Assembly: GCA_003260075.1 (NCBI GenBank)
Contig: QLIY01000637.1
Span: forward strand, 32,676 to 96,675
Direction of reading: 5' to 3'
Source of the DNA: Phallusia mammillata
Lineage: Eukaryota; Chordata; Ascidiacea; Phlebobranchia; Ascidiidae
DNA: 64,000 nt
Under the pieces are notes generated by a model. That model had not been told where the DNA came from. It worked only from the letters and a program-made list of their open reading frames with translations, and did not search any database. Below are positions 51,859 to 64,000 of the stretch, piece by piece. Every line of letters begins with the position of its first letter. Within the stretch, counting starts at the first letter, position 1. The position numbers and the translations under genes were made by a program.

Positions 51859-52885
51859 CATGGGCGTCCGCAGCGGGGGCACGTGCCCCCCCCCCCCCCC
51901 CCCGGAAAAAAAAAAANNNNNNNNNNNNNNNNNNNNNNNNNNNNNNNNNNNNNNNNNNNNNNNNNNNNNNNNNNNNNNNNNNNNNNNNNNNNNNNNNNNN
52001 NNNNNNNNNNNNNNNNNNNNNNNNNNNNNNNNNNNNNNNNNNNNNNNNNNNNNNNNNNNNNNNNNNNNNNNNNNNNNNNNNNNNNNNNNNNNNNNNNNNN
52101 NNNNNNNNNNNNNNNNNNNNNNNNNNNNNNNNNNNNNNNNNNNNNNNNNNNNNNNNNNNNNNNNNNNNNNNNNNNNNNNNNNNNNNNNNNNNNNNNNNNN
52201 NNNNNNNNNNNNNNNNNNNNNNNNNNNNNNNNNNNNNNNNNNNNNNNNNNNNNNNNNNNNNNNNNNNNNNNNNNNNNNNNNNNNNNNNNNNNNNNNNNNN
52301 NNNNNNNNNNNNNNNNNNNNNNNNNNNNNNNNNNNNNNNNNNNNNNNNNNNNNNNNNNNNNNNNNNNNNNNNNNNNNNNNNNNNNNNNNNNNNNNNNNNN
52401 NNNNNNNNNNNNNNNNNNNNNNNNNNNNNNNNNNNNNNNNNNNNNNNNNNNNNNNNNNNNNNNNNNNNNNNNNNNNNNNNNNCTCCACCCCTTTATTACA
52501 AGTGTAACTGTAACAGAACAGAATAAGGTTTTACAACAAATTAAATGAATCGAACATTATTACTTAACAATAGTTCGGTAACAAGCATATTATTACGTCA
52601 TTGATGGATGTGTCAAACAGGCATTATGTGATATCTTCACTGCATTTGTTGTTACATCTGATAAGGTTCGTCAATGTAAGTCCTACTTCCGTTAAAAAGC
52701 ATTTGCCAAACTACCACATACTTCAGTGATGTTTAATATTGTGTTTATTGTATTATTTTGCTACTTTGGGATTGGCAAGAATGAGTAGCACAGTCAGATG
52801 ATTTTTGTTCTGAAATGCCGTTTATCGAACGGCGATGTGACGATAGTTTTGCCCTCCCTTGTATTTTTTCCTGCGGACGCCCATG
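51859..52885. mobile_element. Second copy of the CATGGGCGTCCGCAG hAT-like element, interrupted by the N gap
   Basis: Same terminal repeats as 34124-34699. A perfect 8-bp duplication, GTGGGATG, is at 51851-51858 and 52886-52893, so both ends of one insertion are present even though the interior is unsequenced (51917-52482). The C-run before the gap (from ~51886) corresponds to a shorter natural C-run in the intact copy. Confidence 0.9.
51917..52482. other. Assembly gap, 566 N
   Basis: Run of N inside a repeated element. The intact copy has only about 115 bp between the corresponding flanks (~34172 to ~34286), so the true gap may be much shorter than drawn. Confidence 0.95.
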
Positions 52886-52893
52886 GTGGGATG

Positions 52894-53853
52894 TAGCCAG
52901 TGGGTCGCACCAGAGCAAGGACCTTGCATATCAAAGTTCGACACTGAAATGCGCAATAAAATATGTTTTTACTGTTTCTCTAAATTTACAAAAATGTTAT
53001 TGATTGCCCAATAGAGCATTTTGGTTTTCTTGTAATACAAATTTAGGCTAATCTAGTTATGACCAGTGTTCGCAAGAGGAGCAGACAATTTTTCGCCGAA
53101 CAGTTAATCATTGTAAAAATAATTGTCTGGTTAGGAACACTATATACGGACTTGAAAAGTAATTTAAGCATAAACATTACTGCCAAGGTACTGGTGTATA
53201 TAGAATACATCGTTTGGACGTTTCGACCTGCACTGGTGATGACAACAGAGATTGTCGAAACGTCTGAACGATGTATTCTTTTTACACCAGTACCTTGGCA
53301 GTAATGTTTCGGCTTAAATTGTCTGTTTATTCGTGATAAAAAGTATCAGCTATTGTATAAATGTTCCGGTCTTTAGTGCAAAATGTAACTTTCACCACAC
53401 TTGTTGTTCAGTTTTATTTACAACTTTTAAACACGATTGCCAGAAGTGTTTTGTACCATGGTTTTCAATATGGCGCAAATATGAGATTGTTTTAGTCAGT
53501 AGCGCCATCAACGGATAAACACTTCATTTTGTTAGCATTTTAATGAATATACCTGAAATAAATGTATGTTTGAACCCAAAACTACAGTCATCTTTTCTTA
53601 AAAAAATGTTTTTAGTAATAACACCCTTTATACGCTAATTTGTATAAAATAACCTGTACGTGAATGAAAAAAATTCTCGTCTTTGCTTCCTAAGGAAAAC
53701 AAAACAAAACTGCAATAAGAAAGAAAAAAATTCCCCCCCCCCAATTCTCGTCTTTGCTTCCTAAGGAAAACAAAACAAAACTGCAATAAGGAAGAAAAAA
53801 AATCGTTTCCGTCTGATGAAGACACAAATACAGCAATGAGAAACGAAATCAGT
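52894..53853. other. Intergenic, downstream of ING-like gene
   Basis: No gene seen. It holds the fold-back element 53161-53320 and a 10-C junction at 53733-53742 between two copies of a ~55-bp segment. Confidence 0.5.
53161..53320. repeat. Fold-back repeat, 67-bp arms, 26-base loop, hammerhead-like centre
   Basis: The arms 53161-53227 and 53254-53320 are nearly perfect inverted repeats. The centre reads CTGGTGAT, then GACAA paired with TTGTC around a CAGAGA loop, then GAAACGTC. This resembles a hammerhead core (CUGAUGA, stem II, GAAAC) with one substitution and one extra base. No target-site duplication was evident. Confidence 0.7.
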
Positions 53854-56400
53854 TCATCTGTGCTTAGCTTCTCGTTTTCTGTCTCTTAAGCAATCAGGGC
53901 AATACCATTTGCCCTTGGGGTTGTGTGTAAGACCAACACAAGAAAAGTGAAACCATTCAATGGGGCACTTTTTGTTGTCACAGCCAATCATTTGACCGAA
54001 AGAAACTTGTCCACAAAGACAATATGTTGGCTCATCAGGATCAATCGGCATTTCTTGAGGTGACGGAGACCTTGCTGAGTTGCGTTCAAGGTAGTGCTGA
54101 ATGCAAATAAAATTTATTGGTCAAATGAAAATATGAAGTGAACATAATAGTTATGGTCAAAGTATACCAAATATAGGCCTACCATATTTCAATCCCCAAA
54201 AAGGGGACACTTTGTTAAAGAACGTGGAAAAATACTTTAAGGGCCCCCCAAAAATGAAAGCCTCAGAAATTAGACGGTATAGATTTGGATAAAGTTTAAT
54301 GTTTATCACATCACAACACTACAATAAGATTGTATTCAAAAAATTTAATATTCATGTGCATTCTGAAAAAAAAAAAATAGCTGAAGATGTATATATTTGG
54401 TTGTTTTCAAAGGCATAATTGTCACATATATATGTATTTGGTCAATCAGAAATTCTTTAAAAAAGACATTTGGGCACTTTTTCTTGTCCTCGGAGGACAA
54501 CTTGGTTTTTGTTTAAAAGGAGGACATGTCCTCCAAAAAGAGGACATATGGTAGGCCTACCAAATAAGTCTGCTGAACAGATTACCAAAATTAGAGGCAT
54601 GCAACAAATATAAATATTTTATTATGCTGCATTTTATTAGTTATTGTTTGAAAAAACATGGTTACAGTACAATAAACACGCTAATTAGCTAGTTGCCTAA
54701 TGTAATATTGTGCCACTAAGCTTTTTGTGTGCATGAAATACAATGGGTACACAAGCATTATACATACCTTAACAGACTTTCTTTTCTTTTTCTTTCCTTT
54801 TATTACTGCTTTGTTTCCACCATTTGATGCAGAGGTGGACACAGGAGTGGTAACACCTCTAGTTGATGATGTTGACGGCTTGGATGTTATTGGTTTACTG
54901 GAATTAGACAGTTTAGAGGCCACTGACATAGCTGGCGAAGTTACAGTGGATGTCACTGTGGATGTTGTGGAACTAGCAGCTGATGAAGATGTTTCTTTTT
55001 TCTCTGTTCTCTCTCCTCTCCTTGGGGTAACTTCCTCATCAACTGGACTGATAGGTGGCTCCAGTGAAAGTGACAGAAGTTGCTTGTTTGAAGCGGATGA
55101 ATTACCATTGCTAAATAGTCCAGTGCGCAGAGGGTTGCTGTCCATGGCAAACAACTTCTCAGGCTAAATTTGGAAAACAACAGGCGATAACAACTAATCC
55201 TGTAATGTACTAACAGCATTACACAAATCTAAAACAATTAATTTATTTCGCCTAATTAGTTAAACACATGTCTAAACAAAATATGTTCTAAAGTTCATTT
55301 ACCCTTTCCATGCTTTTGTCACTTCCATGGTGGTTTCTGCGCCTTCTGGTTCTTTTTGCACTTTTGCCATCAGATTTCTGAATGCAAACAAAATTAGGTT
55401 TTATATCCATTCAAATTTGGATTGGTCGTAAGTAAAGTCAAAACAAAAACGTTTATGCCAGTCTGTTGTCATAACAAGACAAGTTGTAATCAAAGCAAGT
55501 AAGACTGCTATTGATTATTTTGAAAACATACCTGAAATTCACGCTTTCCATTCAATTCATCCTTTAGATCTGGGCGATATGCAACTTTAAACCTATATGC
55601 AGAATGTTCCACTTGTTTCTTTCGGCCATCAACTGTTTCAGATAACTGAAAATCAAATAAAATGTATCACTGTTTGGCACAAATATTTTCAAAGCTGTTA
55701 AGTCACAAATTAGCTACAACAAATTGTTTGATATAAAAGCATGTACGAATTGTTATTCACAAAATGTAATATGAATCTACCTGTTGAACGATGGCAATTT
55801 TTTCATCTCCAAGTTCCTGGCACTTTGCAAATAACCGTTGAATCTGAAGTAATGTACTTCTGCCCTTCAGAGAAATGTCCTTGTCTTTTGTAAAGCTAGC
55901 AGATAATGTCTCAATTTCCGTGATGACATCTAAAAAGTCAGTTACAACACTTTTACACTTATCAGTATAAAATTGTTTTAAATGTTTAGACTGTTTTTCA
56001 GGGTAAACTTCATTACCTTCTAACATGTATTATAAAGTTAACAGTACAAAAAGGAGAATTAAGCCAAATTTAAATAGTTTAATATTGTTTTAACCTAATT
56101 TTATTGATCATACACAATTTTGAGCTTGGTATGTTTTTTGACAACGGCTGTTAAAACATATTTACTAAAAACTAAATTTGGACAGAATAAGATTTGGAAA
56201 ACAAATATAAATTTGTAAATATTATTTAACTGAATATCATATTCAGTACCTCTGCATGCCAAATCAATTTCCCGCAGTCTAGTTACACTTCTTTGGATGT
56301 CGAAAGGTAAGTTTTCAACGTAATTCACAAATTTCTCAGCATATTTTGAGGCAAGTTCTACTACCTCGTCACTTGCGTCAGCAAGAGATATGTTATCCAT
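53854..56400 (-). CDS. ING1/2-like: Inhibitor of growth protein, ING1/ING2 type, 6 exons, 375 aa
   Basis: ING1/2 are nuclear PHD-finger proteins that read H3K4me3 and recruit Sin3-HDAC. Exons on minus: 56400-56250, 55929-55781, 55645-55532, 55377-55303, 55163-54768, 54096-53854; phases fit and total 1,128 bp. The N-terminal ING helices hold [15 protein letters not shown] and [12 protein letters not shown]. Exon 5 encodes a 132-residue Ser/Thr/Lys-rich linker ending in KGKKKKRK (likely nuclear localisation), longer than in human ING1 (279 aa). Exon 6 carries the PHD finger with all eight ligands visible: [18 protein letters not shown] and YCPDC, preceded by [15 protein letters not shown] favours ING1/2 over ING4/5, as does QELGDEKI over ING3. 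The C-terminal basic tail is short ([10 protein letters not shown]). A splice acceptor lies 7 bases upstream of the ATG. Divergent from NXPE. Confidence 0.93.
54174..54559. mobile_element. DNA transposon (MITE) in ING intron 5, 386 bp
   Basis: The ends TAGGCCTACCATAT and ATATGGTAGGCCTA are inverted repeats. A 7-bp direct duplication, ccaaata, flanks it at 54167-54173 and 54560-54566. The inner right end has a GGACATGTCCTCC palindrome. Family not certain. Confidence 0.8.
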
Positions 56401-57684
56401 AAGATACCTGACAGTGTAGAAATTCGAACAGATACTAAAAACAATAATAAACGTTACAGTTTAGTTACTAACTTTAGTATAACACCAAAACAATGCCATT
56501 CTTAATCCATTTCTCGATTCTCGTTTGCAAGTTTTGCCACTTGATATGGGCGGCTGGGGCCTAGTCAACCGTGACCAAACGCGTTTCGTCATTCCTGTAG
56601 ACATAGATAACTTACACATGAATGAAAGCAATGGTTGACGTTTTTATTAAAATAAAGAGATCCTTAAAATGAATACAAGCAATTTATCAAAACTACAAAA
56701 CAACGTCAAGCATCAGCCTCTTTTCCAAATAATACAAAGCGAAATAAACAGGGTTGTCAGGTTGGCCGGTTTCCGGCCAGAATAAATCTTTCTGACCTCA
56801 ACCCCCCCCCCGAATACAAGCAATTTATCAAAACTACAAAACAACGTCAAGCATCAGCCCCTTTTCCAAATAATATAAAGCGAAATAAACAGGGTTGCCA
56901 GGTTGGCCGGTTTCCGGCCAGAATAAATCTTTCTGACCTCATCCACTGATCTCTATGAACATAAATAGAGATCAGAGACCTTATCGCAGAGGCCTTGGTC
57001 GATAGTTTGACCGCCGTTCTTATATATCTGTTCATGCTAACATTCTTCTCAGCAGGATTCGCCACTTTTCGGTCCCGAAATTTTTGTTTTTTCGCTGCCG
57101 AGACAAGCGTCGTGTCTCGAACGAGATTGAAGTTTATTTCAAATAAAACAAACCTAATACACACAGTCTAAAAATCTTGTTGTACTCGTCGAGACCTGGG
57201 ACCAGAGTCCCAATATCTCGCGATCCAAAAAAATGATGTGAGAAACTAAACATTGGTTCAAAACAAAATAGCACACGCGGCAACAGTGACTCTCTCTATG
57301 ACTTACAAAAGTGTTTTTGTATCGGTCGTAACGACAGAACGAATTAATTGAAAAATATTTTGGTCGTGATACAATTCGCATTGAAAAAATAGATACGATA
57401 ATTGATAATGAAGCTGAAATACGATTTCATCGGGGCTGATCATATGTACACACTGCTTCATCAACATGTCCGCATAAATAAGCGATTGTTTTTTGTTTGT
57501 TTTTTTAAAGTCAAATCAATGATTTTATAGTATCATCGTCAAATCAAAAATTTTGCTGGACAAACCACTGTTAAAAACTAAACCAATTTATCGATTGTTG
57601 TAGCATTGTGACGTTAAAATAGAATTGTAACACTTCATTTGGTTCCATGACTACGTAAATATTTAAAACTGGCATTTAGTCAAG
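56401..57684. other. Divergent intergenic region between ING-like and NXPE genes
   Basis: Holds a 10-C junction at 56802-56811 between two ~130-bp near-identical copies (from 56671 and from 56812). Just right of it is a short palindrome, GATCTCTAT..ATAGAGATC (~56947-56973). It must contain both promoters. No RNA gene was recognised. Confidence 0.45.
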
Positions 57685-60426
57685 ATGTTTAAACGATGGA
57701 ATAGAAACAGGAAGTTGTTTGTTTTGTTTACAATTATTTGTGCTGGAGCATTAGTCAGTGTATTGTTCCACTTCAAATATCTGTATACTGCTTTAATCTT
57801 CCTACAATCCATTAAGATTAGACCAGTGCAAATATCTTCAGGAAAATATTTGAAAACAAATGGACATCATAATTTTGGAACCAACAATTGGAGATCATAC
57901 TATCCAGAGGTAGCAGAATATTTGTCAAATATAGAGAAAGGGAATATCCAGTGGCCAATTGCTGTTTTGGAAACAACTTCACCAAAGTTTTCATTTGTGG
58001 AAATTATACCACCACCTAAAAATACAACTTACAAAGTCGGCGATGTTTTACAAGCGATTATCCACGCCAAGAACGGATACGACATCGCTAAAACTTACGG
58101 AAGCGATTATTTCCACGTACGGTAGGTGAATGAGCGGTAGAGCTACTAACACCGAGCATAGGCTTTGGCCCGGGCGCAACAGAGCATGGGCGTTTATGGT
58201 GCTCAGCAATTATTCTTACCATGACTCAGCAATTATTCTTACCATAAACCCAAATTGCTGTAACAGCACCATAAACGCCTATGCTCCGTTGCGCCACCTA
58301 CCAGAAGTTCTCAGACCTGGCCAAAGGGTAGAGCTACTAACACCACACGTTTCGCCTGATCCAAAAGTGCTTAATTTTCGATAGGTGGCGTAAAGAGCTG
58401 AATTATTTATTTAGCGGCTATAAATGGGTTGGGAAATATTTACATAAAACTTTTACATTACTAAGCATTTTTTTAGCATTTTTTGAGATATACCGTTTTG
58501 AAAATTCCAAAGCCTATGCTCAGTGTTAGTAGTTCTACCCCCCCCCCGGGTTGGGAAATATTTACATAAAACTTTTACATTACTAAGCATTTTTTGAGAT
58601 TACCGTTTTGAAAATTCCAAAGCCTATGCTCAGTGTTAGTAGTTCTGCCTGAATGAGCATCCAAATTTAGGTCATAAACTGTTTTTTGTTTTAACCCAGT
58701 GTTTTCCAACCTTTTGGCGCCTTCGATTGTTCTTGTCTCAGCAAAACCGTTTTAGGACGTTTCAGAAAGCTCGTATATACTATATGTCGGCTATGTGAAG
58801 GCCACAATTAAACGCAACTGCGAAACACTGCTTTAATTAGCTTAAAACAAGCTCTGGGTTATTAGATGGCTTGCTGTAATGCACAGTGTGGCCATATCTT
58901 GCAAAGTAAAACAAAAAACGTTTCATTGCAGATTGATTGGGATTGGTCGTGACGGAAAACCCAACGGCGATGCTTTGTCGCCTGAAGTAAAAGACCATGG
59001 TAACGGGTCATACACCATTGTAGCTCCGTTGCTATGGAAGGGGAAAACGCGTTTAACAGTGGAACTTGTTCATTCAAGCGAAGCAATCGCAACTTTAATT
59101 AACAGCACCAGTGGTTTTGTTGGACCTGGCATCATCTTTTATGGAACCTACTCAAAAGGCGATGCAAAGGAGTGTAATGTTGGACTAGAAATTAGGTCAG
59201 TTTTTTTCCGAACTACTTTTGAATTACGGATCAGTTGTTCACTAATGTTAGTGATAATTCTTGTAATATGTAACATTTTTTCAGAGACCAAGCCAATCCT
59301 CCATGTAATTTTTCAAGACCAAAGTTAGGCATTACTTGGTATTGCTACCGTCCAAAAAACAAAAAATGTACTGATCTTGAGTGGATAGGACTTCGTGAGG
59401 TGGAAGAAGAAAGTATCAAACTGGGTAAACGACCCCTATTCACGACCAATGTCACTTGGAAAGTTAGTATAAAAGGATCTGGCTCAACGTTTGGAGTATC
59501 TGCGACGGATTTCTTGAATAAAATGCTTCACTACCAGCCACCATGCAACCATTTATCAGGTGTAAGAGAAGAAGCTAATGAAACAAGATTTGGAAAAATT
59601 TCTGGGATGTACATGGATGGTCGTTGGGTATCGTTTCAGTGCCAAAACATCGAAACTAAATACTTAGTACGAGCATCGAAATGTTTACAAAACAAAATTA
59701 TTTACATTATAGGCGATTCGACATTGCGTCAGTGGTATATGCTTCTTGCAAAAGTACTGGAATTTAAAAGAGAACATGGCGATGGACGAATTTGGCAGCG
59801 TCCCCGTCACGGGCGTAAAGCAGCTTCCAATGTAACCGTTCACTATTTTGGACATGGTTCACCACTACATGGCGCTGGACCTCCCTTAAGTCGTCCTTAT
59901 GTTGTTGATACTTTGTCTACCATCCACCCACGTGGCACAGGCAAAGGAGTTTACATTGTTTTGAACCTTGCTTTACACTTTTGCCTAGTGGACACAGTGG
60001 TGTACATAAGGCGGCTTACAGTCCCCCCCCCCGTCTACCATCCACCCACGTGGCACAGGCAAAGGAGTTTACATTGTTTTAAACCTTGCTTTACACTTTT
60101 GCCTAGTGGACACAGTGGTGTACATTAGGCGGCTTACAGCAATTCGACGTTCTGTTAGAAATCTTCTAAAGAGGCGCCCTGACGTCGTTGTCATCATACG
60201 GGGCTGTATACGTCACAAAAACTCGAAAATTGCTGTGCCAAGCGAGTGGTTCAGCTTTCAACTGTGTAAGATTCTTCGAGGGATCTTTAGTGAACTTCCC
60301 AACGTAGGGTTCATTGACACTTGGTCCATGACTAGCGCCCATCCACCCTGGGACATGCACCCGAGTAACCCCGCGGTGGAGGAACATTTTGCATTGTTCA
60401 TGTCATATATTTGCCCTATAACGTGA
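57685..60426 (+). CDS. NXPE-family protein (neurexophilin and PC-esterase domain), 3 exons, frame broken by a duplicated segment
   Basis: Type II membrane or secreted protein with a predicted SGNH/PC-esterase fold; natural substrate unknown. Exons 57685-58121, 58932-59195, 59285-60426; both introns are phase 2. An N-terminal anchor (LFVLFTIICAGALVSVLF) is followed by an immunoglobulin-like region with HGNGSYTIVAPLLW. The PC-esterase part has IGDSTLRQWY (nucleophile Ser) and the late block DTWSMTSAHPPWDMHP, which supplies the Asp and His. In exon 3 a 118-bp unit occurs twice (59915-60022 and 60033-60139, separated by 10 C at 60023-60032) and shifts the frame. Removing one unit gives 1,725 bp, 574 aa, close to the vertebrate length, so the break is most likely an assembly error and not a pseudogene. 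Convergent with RPL15. Confidence 0.88.
58136..58649. mobile_element. Long-TIR MITE in NXPE intron 1, possibly Mutator-like
   Basis: About 33 bp at the left end (from GGTAGAGCTACTAACAC) match the inverse of the right end at roughly 31 positions. A perfect 9-bp duplication, TGAATGAGC, flanks it at 58127-58135 and 58650-58658; 9 bp and long inverted repeats fit the Mutator superfamily. Inside is a second inverted repeat (GCAACAGAGCATGGGCGTTT against its inverse ~75 bases on) and two copies of cagcaattattcttaccat. A 10-C junction (58538-58547) doubles its right part. Confidence 0.85.
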
Positions 60427-60993
60427 TTTGACGCTAAATTTCTTAAGGTTTAGTCGGGACCTGCATACAGGTGCCATACAGGAAGGAACCCTTTAGTCCC
60501 CCCCCCCGGACATGCACCCGAGTAACCCCGCGGTGGAGGAACATTTTGCATTGTTTATGTCATATATTTGCCCTATAGCGTGATTTGATGCTAAATTTCT
60601 TAAGGTTTAGTCGGTACCTGCATACAGGTGCCATACAGGAAGGAACCCTTTAGTTTTTTTCTTTTAATGTTCTGCTTATTTTGTCAGGTTTTCAGTGCAC
60701 ATGTTCTTAGCAATGAACATTAAAAGTAAGGTCGTGCACCTGGGGAAAAACTTGGAAAAAAGATATTGCTCTCTGAAGTGACAAACATGGTTGAAATATT
60801 CTACCAGAATTTAAGACTGACTTAAATCTTACAGCATTTTTTACATTTTGATTTTTTGTAAAATGGGATATTAAAGCAAATGCAGGTGGGCACTACGAAA
60901 TCCTTCATCTATGCTTCTGCTGGCTAACTGTCATAACAAATTGCTTCTATATTTTTGATGTGGATTTTATTTTCTTCATAGTAGTTTGAAAAA
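60427..60993. other. 3' region between convergent NXPE and RPL15 genes
   Basis: Contains a second copy (60508-60653) of NXPE's last coding bases and 3'UTR (60351-60497) after a 10-C junction at 60498-60507, differing at about 4 positions. It also holds the RPL15 poly(A) signal on minus. Confidence 0.7.
60966..60971 (-). terminator. AATAAA poly(A) signal of RPL15
   Basis: On minus, AATAAA lies 22 bases after the RPL15 stop codon (60994). Confidence 0.75.
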
Positions 60994-63534
<2,541 letters not shown>

Positions 63535-63738
63535 CTGAAATTGAACAAACTCAGTTAAAACAACTTCCTTACTGCAACATGTCTTTCACTTTCCAACGCA
63601 CAAGTAGGTTTACTACGTACGGTTGGGGCTGTACATTGCTTTGTGTGTGCGAAGTAGAGATCTAACTTAAATTGTGGCCCGAAAAACTACATTTTTATTG
63701 CAGAGAATTACAGATTTAGTCAGATTTTCGAGTATTAC

Positions 63739-63777
63739 CTGAATATTCAGAATGACGAGCCCTATAGCGAAAAAGAG
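63739..63777 (-). promoter_or_regulatory. RPL15 5'-TOP transcription start and leader exon
   Basis: On minus the sequence CTCTTTTTCGC (from 63777) is a terminal oligopyrimidine start typical of ribosomal-protein mRNAs. It leads into a ~39-base leader ending CAG at 63739 before a GTAATAC donor. It would be spliced to 63534, one base before the ATG. The exact start (C63777 or C63775) is inferred. TOP mRNAs are translationally controlled by mTOR and LARP1. Confidence 0.65.
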
Positions 63778-63873
63778 AAACACATTTGCAACGAGTTTTG
63801 GATGTAAGATTTTGTGACACTTTCGGCGCTATATTTCTTAACTTTAAAAAGTGGGGTAGGCAGCCCCCCCCCC

Positions 63874-64000
63874 ATTTAAGTATTGTCAGGCTAGTAATAC
63901 ATGGTTTACAAGATTTACCATCAGTACATATTTTGATGAGTAGTGAGTAGTAAGTACCTTGTTTGGCTTTGTAACCCAAGCGTCTAGCTTTGTCTGGGCG
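63874..64000. other. Second allelic copy of the RPL15 exon 1/intron 1 boundary, cut by the window
   Basis: After 10 C at 63864-63873 the sequence repeats 63282-63400, with one T/C change and a small insertion (gtagtgagtagtaag). It contains the end of RPL15 exon 1. It fits an overlapping allelic contig, not a true second gene. Confidence 0.8.

Noticed and set aside
51689-52548. Long open frames across the N gap on both strands
   Set aside because: They are open only because N codons cannot be read as stops; real sequence on either side is transposon.
57154-57381. Minus-strand open frame upstream of ING
   Set aside because: No recognisable motif; overlaps the divergent promoter region and has no splice support.

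Overview
The window is animal nuclear DNA: AT-rich, with short GT-AG introns, many small non-autonomous DNA transposons, and genes whose closest remembered relatives are vertebrate. The protein set, small introns, splice acceptors sitting on start codons and percent-level differences between apparent alleles suggest an ascidian tunicate, most likely a Ciona. That assignment is inference; I could not search a database.

Layout, left to right. 1-17,540 (minus): most of a GAPVD1/Gapex-5 orthologue, 28 coding exons located from the start codon through the RasGAP domain and the disordered middle; the VPS9 domain lies left of the window. 18,004-18,861 (minus): an intronless eIF3g gene 463 bp upstream of GAPVD1 on the same strand. 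19,633-19,911 (plus): a possible small membrane protein. 20,380-22,768 and 28,871-32,699 (both minus): two five-exon GT10 fucosyltransferase paralogues with matching exon plans, flanking an intronless SLC49/FLVCR-like transporter (26,494-28,362, plus). 32,700-38,568: gene-poor. 38,569-50,447 (minus): ten exons of an ITPRID/TESPA1 (KRAP-domain) gene whose first exon(s) I could not place. 51,917-52,482: N gap. 53,854-56,400 (minus): an ING1/2-type PHD protein. 57,685-60,426 (plus): an NXPE-family protein. 60,994-63,777 (minus): RPL15 with a 5'-TOP leader exon. Exon boundaries were assigned by hand from splice sites, and reading phases agree across every junction except two in GAPVD1.

Roles known for the families: GAPVD1 acts on Rab5/endocytosis, eIF3g and RPL15 in translation, the fucosyltransferases in Golgi glycan capping, ING in reading H3K4me3, and ITPRID/TESPA1 in binding IP3 receptors. 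Apart from the fucosyltransferase pair, nothing suggests that these neighbours share a pathway.

The strongest unexpected signal concerns the assembly. Fourteen homopolymer junctions are exactly 10 bases long. They are all G left of the N gap and all C right of it, and most separate two slightly different copies of the same sequence. I read them as fixed spacers between unmerged allelic contigs. They break the NXPE reading frame, start a false second RPL15 at the right edge and inflate several introns. Nine transposons are delimited by target-site duplications, mostly 8 bp (hAT-like), including one nested inside another. I found no new multi-gene system.
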